A DNA stretch of 59,834 bases, from assembly GCA_934322085.1 (NCBI GenBank), contig CAKRGF010000014.1:1-59834 (forward strand), written 5' to 3'. The notes below the pieces were generated by a model. It searched no databases and had not been told where the DNA came from. It saw nothing but the letters and a program-made list of their open reading frames with translations. How positions within the stretch are numbered: position 1 is the first letter of the stretch; every line of letters starts with the position of its first letter. The position numbers and the translations under genes were made by a program. The stretch is from an uncultured Eubacterium sp. GTDB taxonomy: Bacteria; Bacillota; Clostridia; Lachnospirales; Lachnospiraceae. Below, one piece after another: positions 1 through 8,285 of the stretch.

Positions 1-63
1 AATATCTGAAAATACATCTTTGTACTGTAATAAATTTTTCTCTGCTAAATCTTTTGCTCCCAA
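1..63 (-). CDS. 5' end of an Rpn-family PD-(D/E)XK nuclease gene (partial)
   Basis: Only the first 21 codons are in the window. Reading leftwards from a TTG at 63, the translation contains GAKDLAEKNLLQYKDVF, which matches how many Lachnospiraceae Rpn/transposase-like nucleases begin. The TTG start is supported by a GGGGG ribosome site seven bases upstream and by a consensus promoter at 145-173. The family is a PD-(D/E)XK nuclease associated with recombination; its physiological role is poorly known. A second, complete family member lies at 47995-48882. The rest of the gene, including the active site, is outside the window, so intactness cannot be judged. Confidence 0.6.
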   Translation of the reverse strand, partial: MGAKDLAEKNLLQYKDVFSDI

Positions 64-144
64 ATAATATCCCCCTTATTAGTCAAATCCTTTTGTTTCT
101 ATCTTTACAAGGAGACCCTCTGAGCCCCACCCTTGTTTGTATAT

Positions 145-173
145 ATACTAGCACATCTGGAGTCCAAAGTCAA
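145..173 (-). promoter_or_regulatory. Sigma-A-type promoter of the partial Rpn gene
   Basis: On the minus strand TTGACT (168-173) and TAGTAT (145-150) are separated by exactly 17 bases. Transcription would start near 138, giving a leader of about 75 bases before the TTG codon. Confidence 0.6.
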
Positions 174-254
174 TATATTTACTTACAATCGTCAAGCGAC
201 TTACACCACAAAAAACTGCCAAATCTTGTTAAAAAGCACCAAATTCCGAGATGC

Positions 255-310
255 AAAAAGAGCGTGAAACGACACCACCAAGTATGGGACGTTCTACGCT
301 CAATTTTTTT
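255..310 (-). terminator. Bidirectional terminator after the 1288-residue surface protein gene
   Basis: Inverted arms GAGCGTGAAACG (260-271) and CGTTCTACGCTC (290-301) form a stem of about 11 pairs with one bulge. An A-run at 255-259 gives a U-tract for minus-strand transcripts, and a T-run at 304-310 gives one for plus-strand transcripts. It sits 27 bases past the stop codon at 328. The rest of 64-327 holds only the promoter described separately; no other gene was seen. Confidence 0.65.
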
Positions 311-327
311 GTAAAACTTGTTTTATG

Positions 328-3300
328 TTACTTCTTTATCTTAACTTTTTTCACTTTACTCCACTTACCATACACCTTTTTCCTGCCATTCATTTTGTAA
401 GCGCGTACACGAATGTAATAAGTTTTCTTCTTTTTCAGCTTCTTAATGGTGTACTTGGTTTTCTTGGTCTGTATGCTCTTTTTCTTTTTAAATTTTTTGT
501 TCAAAGCATACTGGAGCTGGTAGCCTTTGGCACCAGTCACTTTCTTCCACTTTACGTTAATCTTCTTACCCTTTCCATTTTTTGCTGAGGTAAGTTTAAC
601 TTTGGATGGTGCTTTTACCGTTTTGTTAGATGTGGACTGCTTCTTTCCAGCATTTGAAGACGTCTGCGAATTAGTATTCGTATTAATCTTTGACTGATAC
701 AAAATCGCATAGCTGTCATTATTGGACTCGTCACAGTCCCCCTCTGCCACATCCGCATGAAGCATCATATAAACTGCCTGATTCGCATTATATGACAAAT
801 CACTCTTATTCACGGTAATAGTCTTCGTCACACGCTTCCATGGTTCAATGGAAATTTCTTCTGACGTATATAACTGCTTGGATTTCTTCTCATCACTGTA
901 AAGTTTCAATGTCGTCGTTGCGGTTCGGTCACTGACATTTTCTAAGATTGCCGTGACAACCGCCTGATTGCCTTTTTCTTCTACCGTATTTGTTAATCGG
1001 ATATCGGATTTTCCGACGGAAACGGATACCTGATTCTTTGAGAGATCTGTCTGCTCTTTTGCATAAACATACACCGATGCAGCCTGAGGATTCGTCACAT
1101 CTGACAAGTCCATGTAAGCAGTACCAGACACCGTCTCGCCCGGCTGAACCGTCTGTGATATCGTCTTTTCAATTTCCGTGCCATCTTCCAATTTAATCTT
1201 TACAATCAATTCGTCAATCGGATTTAATTCCGTATTTGATGCATAATAGTGAACAGCGGTCAAATCATTCTCCACATCATACTCATCAATGGAAGCACCT
1301 GCTAAGGTCAATTCGGTCTGCGGCGTTTTGGAAATCACAAGCAGCTCATTTAATTTTGTGTCCTGATTCAATACATTAGCCGCAAACTCCCACTGACCGT
1401 CACTCTCCAACACAGGGGATAAATACTGGATTCGCTTTGCTTTTCCGGTATACACCGTAACCGGTTCCGAAAAACCATCTTTTGTTTTCATGGAAACCTT
1501 TATACTTCCTTCGCCAGTTCCATCATCATTTGTAATCCATACAAAGCCTTCATAATTACCATTTTTACAGTAAACAGCTGAAGAAGGAATACTGCTTTCA
1601 TCGTCGGTCATCTCTGTACTTTCGCCATCCTTTAACTCATACATCTTTCCATTGCAGTTATAAAGCAGCTTACCATTCGCATATTGAATCCCAGCAATGG
1701 TTCCCTCATCTGCCCTAGAAGAAATAAGAGTTTTGTCTGCTTCATCACAAAGCAGCGATTCCCCGTTTTCATTTTCCGTCAAATAAACGGCATGGGTTGT
1801 ACCATTTTCTTCACAAACCGCAAACTCTTTTACTTCTTTCGTTGTAGAGGCAATCTCCTGCACTTTAGAAGAACCGAGTACCTGACGACAAATCGTAGTA
1901 GTTCCTTCGTTCTTGACATAATCCTTAGAAGAACTCTGAAGCCAGACAATGGCGGCACCGTTGCTTCCCTCACTGACTCTCGGCATCATATCCGGTTTGT
2001 CGTTATTCGTAAGCTGTGCAGTCTGTTTAAATGTACCAGATGTCTCATCAAAAACAGCTGTCCAGATTTCGGATTTCTTTGCTACATCATTTAAAATGGC
2101 ACTCACACCATCACTTATAGTTCCCTCAATATTTGATTTTTCTTTCTGCCATGCCAACACCAGTTTACCATCTACGACCACCATGTCCGCATACATATCA
2201 GCATATCCATTATCCAAAACCGCTTTTGGCGTTGTCCACGAGCCGTTTTTGCAGACCGAATACTGTAACACCGTACGGTTTAACTCACTGCGCTTGCTAT
2301 CATATCCCTGAAAAATCATAACTTTCGTTCCATTGATTTCCTTGATAATCGGCAGAGAACTGGTGAGAATTCCACTTTGTAAAGTTGATTCCGTCATACT
2401 ATCCGTCTGTCCGTTCTGCTTTAATTTTGCAATCGGCTGACTGGCTGCCTTGGGGTTCCATGCAGACGTTTTCTCCGCAAATGAATCATCAATCAAAGAA
2501 CATCTCCAGCCGTCATTTTTCTGACTGAATTTATTTGCATTTCCCCACAATTTTAAGGTTACACTTTTCAAATCATGCTGCCAGTCCACAAGAAATGCAC
2601 AGTACAAATGAATATATGCCGAAGCGGTTGCTGAACAGGATGGCTTTGGAAGAATCTGCAAATCACCTGACAGTTTTCCACCTACTCCTGCGGTTATAAG
2701 CTTATTAATCCCATAGCCACTTTCCAACGAGATTTCCGGTTTTAAACTCAGCTTTCCATTGAGCGTCCATTTCTTTGTAGGAAACGTATATTTCGGTCCA
2801 AGTTCTCCTGCAATTTTCCCTCCGCCTGCCAATGTCGCATACCACGGTCCAATCGGCGTGGCAAACTGCCAACTTGTACTTGCCATCCAAGCCAGTTCAG
2901 GTGCTATCTTGCCGGTAGAAGAAATCAGATTGCCATACTTATCATACTCCTGCTCCATATAGCCTACCGCAGACAAGCTTGGCTTTTTCTTAAATTTGCT
3001 CACCGAAAAAGTAGACCTTTTTTCTGGAGCATACCGATATAACAACCCAGTAAGGGAAGCGTATTTCTCTGCGTCATTCACGACCTGCTTATACCTGCTC
3101 CACTCCGTTTTGGAATCCAACATGTCAGTTTTTCCAACACCGATTGCCATCTTCACGGAATAACTTCCATCCGCCTTTGTTTTCTGAGACAGTGTAACCG
3201 GAAATACCGATGCGCCTAAACTCCAGTTGGCCGGAAAGAATTCACTAACTTCCGCACTTAACTTCCCGGATTTGTTGGAACCAAGAGAAAGGTCGGCTCC

Positions 3301-4194
3301 TTTTGTAACCGTGCCAAGCGATTCATCACGGTCCGATACTACCGGCGGTTCTGTCGCAGCAGGCTTTGGTGTTTCCTGTGATGAGCCACCTCCCCCTTCC
3401 GAGGTAACTTTTCCTGCATAACTCCAAAGAGTAGAAGAGGAAAGATTTAAATGCAAAGCGGGCCGAACCGCATCAATACCATATTCGACAGAAGCCACCG
3501 TAAAGCCGTAGCCATCGATAAACACATGGGAAGCATCCCCACTATCAAAGCCCGGCGACCGCAGCCACCACCAGCCGTTCCCCTCGTACTCCGTACTCGT
3601 GGACGTCCACGCTCCGCACTCTTTTGCATATGCTGTATTTTTTGCTTCTCTTGTATTACTGCTGGTATTAAACTCGCCATTAAATCCATAAGCCGTATTA
3701 CTTGTTTCTGCAATGGACAAAAGATACACTTTATCTGTGGTATTCTCTCCACCTTCTGTTCCATAGTATGGATTGTCATCATTCACAACTGTTGTGTTCT
3801 TTATTGCAGCCTGTTCTGCCGATGTAAATGCCGTATTTAAAAATGTATCATTCAACCATGTACGAAGGGTACAGGTTGCCCATGTTACATCCGTATCTTC
3901 CTCATTATACGGTTTAGCATCCAAGTTTTGGTCTGCCAGCAAAAAAGCATCATTTCCATTTACGGAAAGAACTCGCCATTTAATCGGTTCTTTTGTTGAA
4001 CTGTTACTTTGATAGTAATTTCCAAAACAAACACAATCCCATGTTGTTACACCGTTCCCATCGGTGGTTGGATTTTGTAAACTAACGGCCGCCTTAGCTG
4101 GTACGGATTGCCCCAGCGTAATCTCGCACAAAGATAACGCCATTACCAGTGCAAGTAATCCTGCCAGCAGGCGGTTTGTTTTTCTTTTTTTCAC
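328..4194 (-). CDS. Large exported DUF6273 / CARDB-like / Fn3 surface protein
   Basis: This 1288-residue protein begins at a GTG with ribosome site AAGGAGAG. It has a Sec signal peptide (residues 1-36, cleavage near VPAKAA). A DUF6273 domain covers about 37-265 and contains the WDC, IKWRVL and WWWLRSPG...VRPALHLNL blocks. A proline/threonine linker follows. The long middle region of beta-rich sequence is unrecognised. A CARDB-like stretch occupies about 985-1190. The last 95 residues are an Fn3-like, extremely lysine-rich module ending in KKVKIKK. There is no LPXTG, SLH or lipobox, so wall attachment may be electrostatic (inference). It is the largest of three tandem paralogues and shares identical DNA with the one at 5400-6602 on both sides of a hypervariable segment. 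Confidence 0.8.
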   Translation of the reverse strand: MKKRKTNRLLAGLLALVMALSLCEITLGQSVPAKAAVSLQNPTTDGNGVTTWDCVCFGNYYQSNSSTKEPIKWRVLSVNGNDAFLLADQNLDAKPYNEEDTDVTWATCTLRTWLNDTFLNTAFTSAEQAAIKNTTVVNDDNPYYGTEGGENTTDKVYLLSIAETSNTAYGFNGEFNTSSNTREAKNTAYAKECGAWTSTSTEYEGNGWWWLRSPGFDSGDASHVFIDGYGFTVASVEYGIDAVRPALHLNLSSSTLWSYAGKVTSEGGGGSSQETPKPAATEPPVVSDRDESLGTVTKGADLSLGSNKSGKLSAEVSEFFPANWSLGASVFPVTLSQKTKADGSYSVKMAIGVGKTDMLDSKTEWSRYKQVVNDAEKYASLTGLLYRYAPEKRSTFSVSKFKKKPSLSAVGYMEQEYDKYGNLISSTGKIAPELAWMASTSWQFATPIGPWYATLAGGGKIAGELGPKYTFPTKKWTLNGKLSLKPEISLESGYGINKLITAGVGGKLSGDLQILPKPSCSATASAYIHLYCAFLVDWQHDLKSVTLKLWGNANKFSQKNDGWRCSLIDDSFAEKTSAWNPKAASQPIAKLKQNGQTDSMTESTLQSGILTSSLPIIKEINGTKVMIFQGYDSKRSELNRTVLQYSVCKNGSWTTPKAVLDNGYADMYADMVVVDGKLVLAWQKEKSNIEGTISDGVSAILNDVAKKSEIWTAVFDETSGTFKQTAQLTNNDKPDMMPRVSEGSNGAAIVWLQSSSKDYVKNEGTTTICRQVLGSSKVQEIASTTKEVKEFAVCEENGTTHAVYLTENENGESLLCDEADKTLISSRADEGTIAGIQYANGKLLYNCNGKMYELKDGESTEMTDDESSIPSSAVYCKNGNYEGFVWITNDDGTGEGSIKVSMKTKDGFSEPVTVYTGKAKRIQYLSPVLESDGQWEFAANVLNQDTKLNELLVISKTPQTELTLAGASIDEYDVENDLTAVHYYASNTELNPIDELIVKIKLEDGTEIEKTISQTVQPGETVSGTAYMDLSDVTNPQAASVYVYAKEQTDLSKNQVSVSVGKSDIRLTNTVEEKGNQAVVTAILENVSDRTATTTLKLYSDEKKSKQLYTSEEISIEPWKRVTKTITVNKSDLSYNANQAVYMMLHADVAEGDCDESNNDSYAILYQSKINTNTNSQTSSNAGKKQSTSNKTVKAPSKVKLTSAKNGKGKKINVKWKKVTGAKGYQLQYALNKKFKKKKSIQTKKTKYTIKKLKKKKTYYIRVRAYKMNGRKKVYGKWSKVKKVKIKK
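3473..3550 (-). other. Hypervariable 78-bp segment in the DUF6273 domain (copy 1)
   Basis: This segment encodes the residues between WWWLRSPG and AVRPALHLNL. It is flanked by DNA identical to the 5400-6602 gene: 51 bp on one side (3422-3472) and 419 bp on the other (3551-3969). Against its counterpart at 5878-5958, 13 of the 15 base differences in the first 16 codons are at codon positions 1 or 2. The scaffold residues of the A-S-x-V-x3-G-Y-G pattern are kept. Confidence 0.65.
3551..3969 (-). repeat. 419-bp block identical to 5959-6377
   Basis: By eye the two blocks match base for base at a constant offset of 2408. Beyond 3969 scattered mismatches begin. This implies recent duplication or gene conversion between the two DUF6273 genes. 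Confidence 0.8.
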
Positions 4195-4229
4195 AATAAT
4201 CTCTCCTTTTCATTCAATACACCGCCGTA

Positions 4230-5363
4230 TTACTTTCTTTTTACCACTTTCACTTTACTCCACTTACCGTACACTTTTTTCCTGCCATTCATTTTGTAGG
4301 CACGAACACGAATGTAATAAGTTTTCTTCTTCAGCTTCTTAATGGTGTACTTGGTTTTCTTGGTCTGTATGCTCTTTTTCTTCTTGAATTTCTTGTTCAA
4401 TGCATACTGAAGCTGATACCCTTTAGTTCCTTTGACCACGTCCCATTTAACAACCAATTTCTTGCCTTTTTTATTTTTGGACACCCGCAATTTTACTTTT
4501 TGCAATGTTTTCTTATTTGACGTTTTTCCAGTATTGCCGCTTTTATCTGATGAAACTGAAGAGGTTACATCTGAACTTGAAGAACCTCCTCCCTTTGATG
4601 TTACTTTTCCTGCATAACTCCAAAAAGTCGAACTGGATAGATTCAAATGCAACACAGGACGAATAGCAATATGATCTGAATCAACAGTATAACCATCAGA
4701 ATAACCGTAGCCTTCACAATCAACACAGGATGCTTCGTCCCCATAGCTGCCTGGCGAACGCAGCCACCAGCAATTAACTTCATCAACCAAATCCACTGCT
4801 TTTTTATCTATATATGCCGTATTCTTTGCCGCTCTGGTTTCACTTTCAATTTCAAAATTTCCATTAAATCCATAGGCGGTATTACTTGCTTCTGAAATAG
4901 ATAATAAATACACTTTATCCGTGGTGTTACCGCAGTGTGGATCATCATCATTCACAACCATTGTATTTTTTACCGCTGTTTGCTCTTTTGATGTGAATGC
5001 ATTGTTCAAAAAAGTCCCATTCAACCAGGTACGAAGGGTACAGTCTGCCCATGTCACATCATTCCATTGTTCATTATATAATTGAATGTCTAAATTTTGA
5101 TCCGCTAATAAAAAAGCATCATTTCCATTCACCGACAGAACCCGCCATTTAATTGGCTCCTTTGTCAAACTACTACTTTGCCAGTATTTACCAAAATACA
5201 CACAGTCCCATGTTGATAAACCATTCCTATCTGTTGTTGGATTATGTAAGGCAACAGCTGCCTTAACTGGTACAGATTGTCCGAGCACAACCTCGCACAA
5301 GGAAAATACCATTGCCAATGCAAGTAGACCTGCTAATAAACGATTTGTTTTTCTTCTTTTCAT
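4230..5363 (-). CDS. Exported DUF6273 / Fn3 surface protein
   Basis: This 377-residue paralogue is the middle gene of three. It has a signal peptide (1-36), a DUF6273 domain (about 37-255, with IKWRVLSVNGNDAFLL and WWLRSPG...IRPVLHLNL) and a serine-rich linker. A C-terminal Fn3-like module of about 95 residues is very rich in lysine (KKFKKKKSIQTKKTKYTIKK). It is clearly more diverged from its neighbours than they are from each other, including at silent sites. Only 35 bp separate it from each flanking paralogue. The ATG follows an AAAAGGAGAG ribosome site shared by all three, so the three are probably co-transcribed. The ligand of DUF6273 is unknown. Confidence 0.8.
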   Translation of the reverse strand: MKRRKTNRLLAGLLALAMVFSLCEVVLGQSVPVKAAVALHNPTTDRNGLSTWDCVYFGKYWQSSSLTKEPIKWRVLSVNGNDAFLLADQNLDIQLYNEQWNDVTWADCTLRTWLNGTFLNNAFTSKEQTAVKNTMVVNDDDPHCGNTTDKVYLLSISEASNTAYGFNGNFEIESETRAAKNTAYIDKKAVDLVDEVNCWWLRSPGSYGDEASCVDCEGYGYSDGYTVDSDHIAIRPVLHLNLSSSTFWSYAGKVTSKGGGSSSSDVTSSVSSDKSGNTGKTSNKKTLQKVKLRVSKNKKGKKLVVKWDVVKGTKGYQLQYALNKKFKKKKSIQTKKTKYTIKKLKKKTYYIRVRAYKMNGRKKVYGKWSKVKVVKRK

Positions 5364-5399
5364 AATAATCTCTCCTTTTCATTCAATATTACCGCAACA

Positions 5400-6602
5400 T
5401 TACTTTCTTTTTACCACTTTCACTTTACTCCACTTACCGTACACTTTTTTCTTGCCATTCATTTTGTAAGCGCGTACACGAATGTAATAGGTTTTCTTCT
5501 TTTTTAGCTTCTTAATGGTGTACTTGGTTTTCTTGGTCTGTATGCTCTTTTTCTTCTTGAATTTCTTGTTTAAGGCATACTGGAGCTGATACCCTTTAGC
5601 TCCTTTGACCACGTCCCATTTAACAACCAATTTCTTGCCTTTTTTATTTTTTGACACTCGCAACTTTACTTTTGGCAATGTTTTCTTACTTGATGTCTTT
5701 CCAGTATTGCCGCTTTTATTCGTTACAATTGAAGATATCACAGTCGGCGGTTCTGTCGCAACCGGCTTTGGTGTAGGTGTTGCCTGTGATGAATCTCCTC
5801 CACTTGCAGTAACTTTTCCTGCATATCTCCAAAGAGTAGAAGAGGAAAGATTTAAATGCAAAGCGGGCCGAACCGCACCATCAACATTGTTGACATAATC
5901 ACCACCGTCATAGCCGTAGCCATTGCCAAGCACATCGGATGCAGAATTACTATTACCGCCCGGCGACCGCAGCCACCACCAGCCGTTCCCCTCGTACTCC
6001 GTACTCGTGGACGTCCACGCTCCGCACTCTTTTGCATATGCTGTATTTTTTGCTTCTCTTGTATTACTGCTGGTATTAAACTCGCCATTAAATCCATAAG
6101 CCGTATTACTTGTTTCTGCAATGGACAAAAGATACACTTTATCTGTGGTATTCTCTCCACCTTCTGTTCCATAGTATGGATTGTCATCATTCACAACTGT
6201 TGTGTTCTTTATTGCAGCCTGTTCTGCCGATGTAAATGCCGTATTTAAAAATGTATCATTCAACCATGTACGAAGGGTACAGGTTGCCCATGTTACATCC
6301 GTATCTTCCTCATTATACGGTTTAGCATCCAAGTTTTGGTCTGCCAGCAAAAAAGCATCATTTCCATTTACGGAAAGGACTCGCCATTTAATTGGTTCTT
6401 TTGTTGAACTGTTACTTTGATAGTAGTTTCCAAAATAGATACAATCCCATGTTGTTACACCATTTCCATCGGTGATTGGATTTTGCAAACTGACTGCTGC
6501 CTTAGCCGGTGTGGATTGCCCCAGCGTAATCTCGCACAGGGGAAGCACCATTACCAGTGCAAGCAGACCTGCTAATAAACGACTTGTTTTTCTTCTTTTC
6601 AT
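5400..6602 (-). CDS. Exported DUF6273 / Fn3 surface protein
   Basis: This 400-residue protein has a signal peptide (1-36), DUF6273 (about 37-265), a Pro/Thr linker and the lysine-rich Fn3-like C-terminal module ending in VKVVKRK. Its DUF6273 domain is almost the same as that of the gene at 328-4194, except for the segment after WWWLRSPG, which is replaced by a glycine/asparagine/aspartate-rich loop. Such Gly/Asn/Asp/Tyr loops resemble ligand-binding surfaces in C-type-lectin-like folds. That fold assignment for DUF6273 is inference. It is the first gene of the triplet in transcription order. Confidence 0.8.
   Translation of the reverse strand: MKRRKTSRLLAGLLALVMVLPLCEITLGQSTPAKAAVSLQNPITDGNGVTTWDCIYFGNYYQSNSSTKEPIKWRVLSVNGNDAFLLADQNLDAKPYNEEDTDVTWATCTLRTWLNDTFLNTAFTSAEQAAIKNTTVVNDDNPYYGTEGGENTTDKVYLLSIAETSNTAYGFNGEFNTSSNTREAKNTAYAKECGAWTSTSTEYEGNGWWWLRSPGGNSNSASDVLGNGYGYDGGDYVNNVDGAVRPALHLNLSSSTLWRYAGKVTASGGDSSQATPTPKPVATEPPTVISSIVTNKSGNTGKTSSKKTLPKVKLRVSKNKKGKKLVVKWDVVKGAKGYQLQYALNKKFKKKKSIQTKKTKYTIKKLKKKKTYYIRVRAYKMNGKKKVYGKWSKVKVVKRK
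5878..5958 (-). other. Hypervariable 81-bp segment in the DUF6273 domain (copy 2)
   Basis: Counterpart of 3473-3550, one codon longer. It is rich in AAT, GGT and GAT codons and is followed in coding order by the GC-rich GCGGTTCGGCCCGCTTTG. A GC-rich stretch next to the variable region is also seen in retroelement-diversified genes. Confidence 0.65.
5959..6377 (-). repeat. 419-bp block identical to 3551-3969
   Basis: Second copy of the identical block in the DUF6273 paralogues, at an offset of 2408 from the first. Confidence 0.8.
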
Positions 6603-6637
6603 AATAATCTCTCCTTTTTAATTCATAAAAAATGTTT

Positions 6638-7747
6638 CTAATCCCAAAGCCACTTTTTCACGTAACCTCGATTCAATTCCAACGGCACCCATTTCCCTTT
6701 CCATTTCTTTGTATGGCAAAATGTCTCATGAGCTGATTCTTCCATAAGTTCACAGTATTCAGACTCCTTAACACATACTTTAATTTTCCCAACAGACCGA
6801 TAAACAGTATCATTATTCGTGTCCATTAAATCCAAATAAGGATGCTTTAATATATATAAAGTCGGAGTCAGCACATAACTCCACTTCCTTGCACTTTGGC
6901 TGCTATACAAATAATACGATGTAATATCCGTACCTTCTTCGTAACTTTTTTTAACAATCCATGTCTTGCCAAGTGCTTTAATTTTTCCTTTTTCCAGTTG
7001 TTCCCTCTGTTTCTTTGTTCTCACTACATCAACTGGACATTTTCCTATTCCTGTTAAAATAATTCCTTGATTTGTTCTTTTAACGGACTTAATCTTCATA
7101 CTTACCATGTTTTCTTTTCCGTTGACATTAAACAACTTAACCTTTTTTGACTTCACCTTTGCCAAATATTTCGTACGGTTTTTATATGTATTTTTATGAT
7201 ATGTCAATTTTTTGAACTTTTTTAATGTACTGTTGTATTTCTTTTTTGAAATCCACTTTCCATTTAAGAATGGCTTTCGAACCGTACCGTTATCATCATA
7301 CCAATGATAACCAATTTCTCCAACTTTCTTTAATTTTCCATTTCGCGCAATAGTATAAAATGAATTATTATTGGATGTTCCTCCATCATAAATAGCAATT
7401 GTCTTCGTACGTGAGTTATAACTTATATCCCCCTCTCCATTTTGAATTACACTACTTTTCTTTCCCGTATTCGCCAATCTTTTGATTTTACCATTCTTAA
7501 AAGTATACACACAATGAATCGATATACTAGAATATTCCTCACTCCATCCTGTTATCAATTCAGGCGTTTTGTCTTTATTAATATCAATTAGCCAAAATAT
7601 ATTTTCATCCAAAGGGCATACCGACTGTAAATATTTTGCATAAGCAATTTTAGCCTCCTTTGCCTTTGAAGCGGCTTCTGCATTTGTGTTATTACAAACC
7701 AAAACATATATAACTAATAAAAACATCAAACTACGCATTATCTTCAT
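6638..7747 (-). CDS. Exported protein of unknown function with a DxNxD repeat-like motif
   Basis: 369 residues from the ATG at 7747. This start is chosen because GGAAAGGAGAG lies eight bases upstream and the signal peptide (MKIMRSLMFLLVIYVLV) begins there; the reading frame extends 13 codons further upstream. After the signal peptide comes FWLIDINKDKTPELI (about residues 50-65). This is a calcium-loop-like DxNxDxxxEL element common in Lachnospiraceae exported proteins that resemble FG-GAP repeats. The rest is basic beta-rich sequence without a recognised domain and has no cysteine-rich or anchoring motif. It lies 35 bp upstream of the DUF6273 triplet in the same direction. Confidence 0.65.
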   Translation of the reverse strand: MKIMRSLMFLLVIYVLVCNNTNAEAASKAKEAKIAYAKYLQSVCPLDENIFWLIDINKDKTPELITGWSEEYSSISIHCVYTFKNGKIKRLANTGKKSSVIQNGEGDISYNSRTKTIAIYDGGTSNNNSFYTIARNGKLKKVGEIGYHWYDDNGTVRKPFLNGKWISKKKYNSTLKKFKKLTYHKNTYKNRTKYLAKVKSKKVKLFNVNGKENMVSMKIKSVKRTNQGIILTGIGKCPVDVVRTKKQREQLEKGKIKALGKTWIVKKSYEEGTDITSYYLYSSQSARKWSYVLTPTLYILKHPYLDLMDTNNDTVYRSVGKIKVCVKESEYCELMEESAHETFCHTKKWKGKWVPLELNRGYVKKWLWD

Positions 7748-7787
7748 ATGCTTCTCTCTCCTTTCCCTTGAGATTAAATTCTCCATA

Positions 7788-8195
7788 TCAAATTCTTTTT
7801 ATTGATTTCATATCCATATAAATGGGCACTACATAATAAGCTGTAATTTGTCCATATAATTTCCCACGCACCCTAACATGCTTTCCACGAAGCTTATATA
7901 ATTTATTCTTCTTGTTATCGCCAGAATACATCAATGCAAGTTGAACTTTTGATGCTTTTGTTTTCCCTGCTAATTCAGTCTTAATTTTAAACTTTTTATC
8001 CAATTTAAGAAGGTATACAATAAAATGTCTGCCATTTGGATGCTCATAATTTATTCGCTGCACCTTTCCCGTCAGTGTATAAGTTTTTCCCTCTTTATAC
8101 GTCTTCATCTTAGAATAAGCACTTTACGTATTTACAGCACCTTGAATACACAACAATAATACTACTACTAAAAATAATTTAACTACTTTCTTCAC
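7788..8195 (-). pseudogene. Small exported OB-like (DUF4431-like) protein, signal peptide cut off by a stop codon
   Basis: From a GTG at 8195 with AAGGAG upstream, 23 codons encode a signal peptide (KKVVKLFLVVVLLLCIQGA) and end at an in-frame TAA (8124-8126). The same frame continues through SAYSK into a 106-codon open stretch (ATG at 8108 to 7788). That stretch reads TYTLTGKVQRI, then GKHVRVRGKLYG, and resembles DUF4431-type OB-fold domains (tentative). The ATG at 8108 has no good ribosome site. The simplest reading is one 135-codon secreted-protein gene with a nonsense mutation. Recoding, or a sequencing error at one base, is also possible. Confidence 0.6.
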
Positions 8196-8248
8196 AGAAT
8201 CACTCCTTGTCTTTTTAGTTTAAATCATACTAAATCCTTTCATCCCAC

Positions 8249-8280
8249 ATGGGTACCTATTAACAATAATAGGTACCCAT
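8249..8280. repeat. Perfect 14-bp inverted repeat with 4-base loop
   Basis: Arms ATGGGTACCTATTA (8249-8262) and TAATAGGTACCCAT (8267-8280) lie five bases past the stop codon of the DUF6273 gene at 8286. A T-run follows only in the plus direction (8282-8287), so it would terminate plus-strand transcripts. For the minus-strand gene it is at best an mRNA 3'-end stabiliser. Confidence 0.6.
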
Positions 8281-8285
8281 ATTTT

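Noticed and set aside
54..314. Plus-strand reading frame of 86 codons
   Set aside because: It has no ribosome site, unlikely composition, and overlaps the promoter, leader and terminator of minus-strand genes.
3451..3840. Plus-strand frames duplicated at 5856-6248
   Set aside because: Their similarity to each other only mirrors the identical DNA of the DUF6273 genes on the other strand.
8249..8280. Terminator of the minus-strand DUF6273 gene
   Set aside because: The stem is strong, but on the minus strand it is followed by GTGGGATG and not a U-run.
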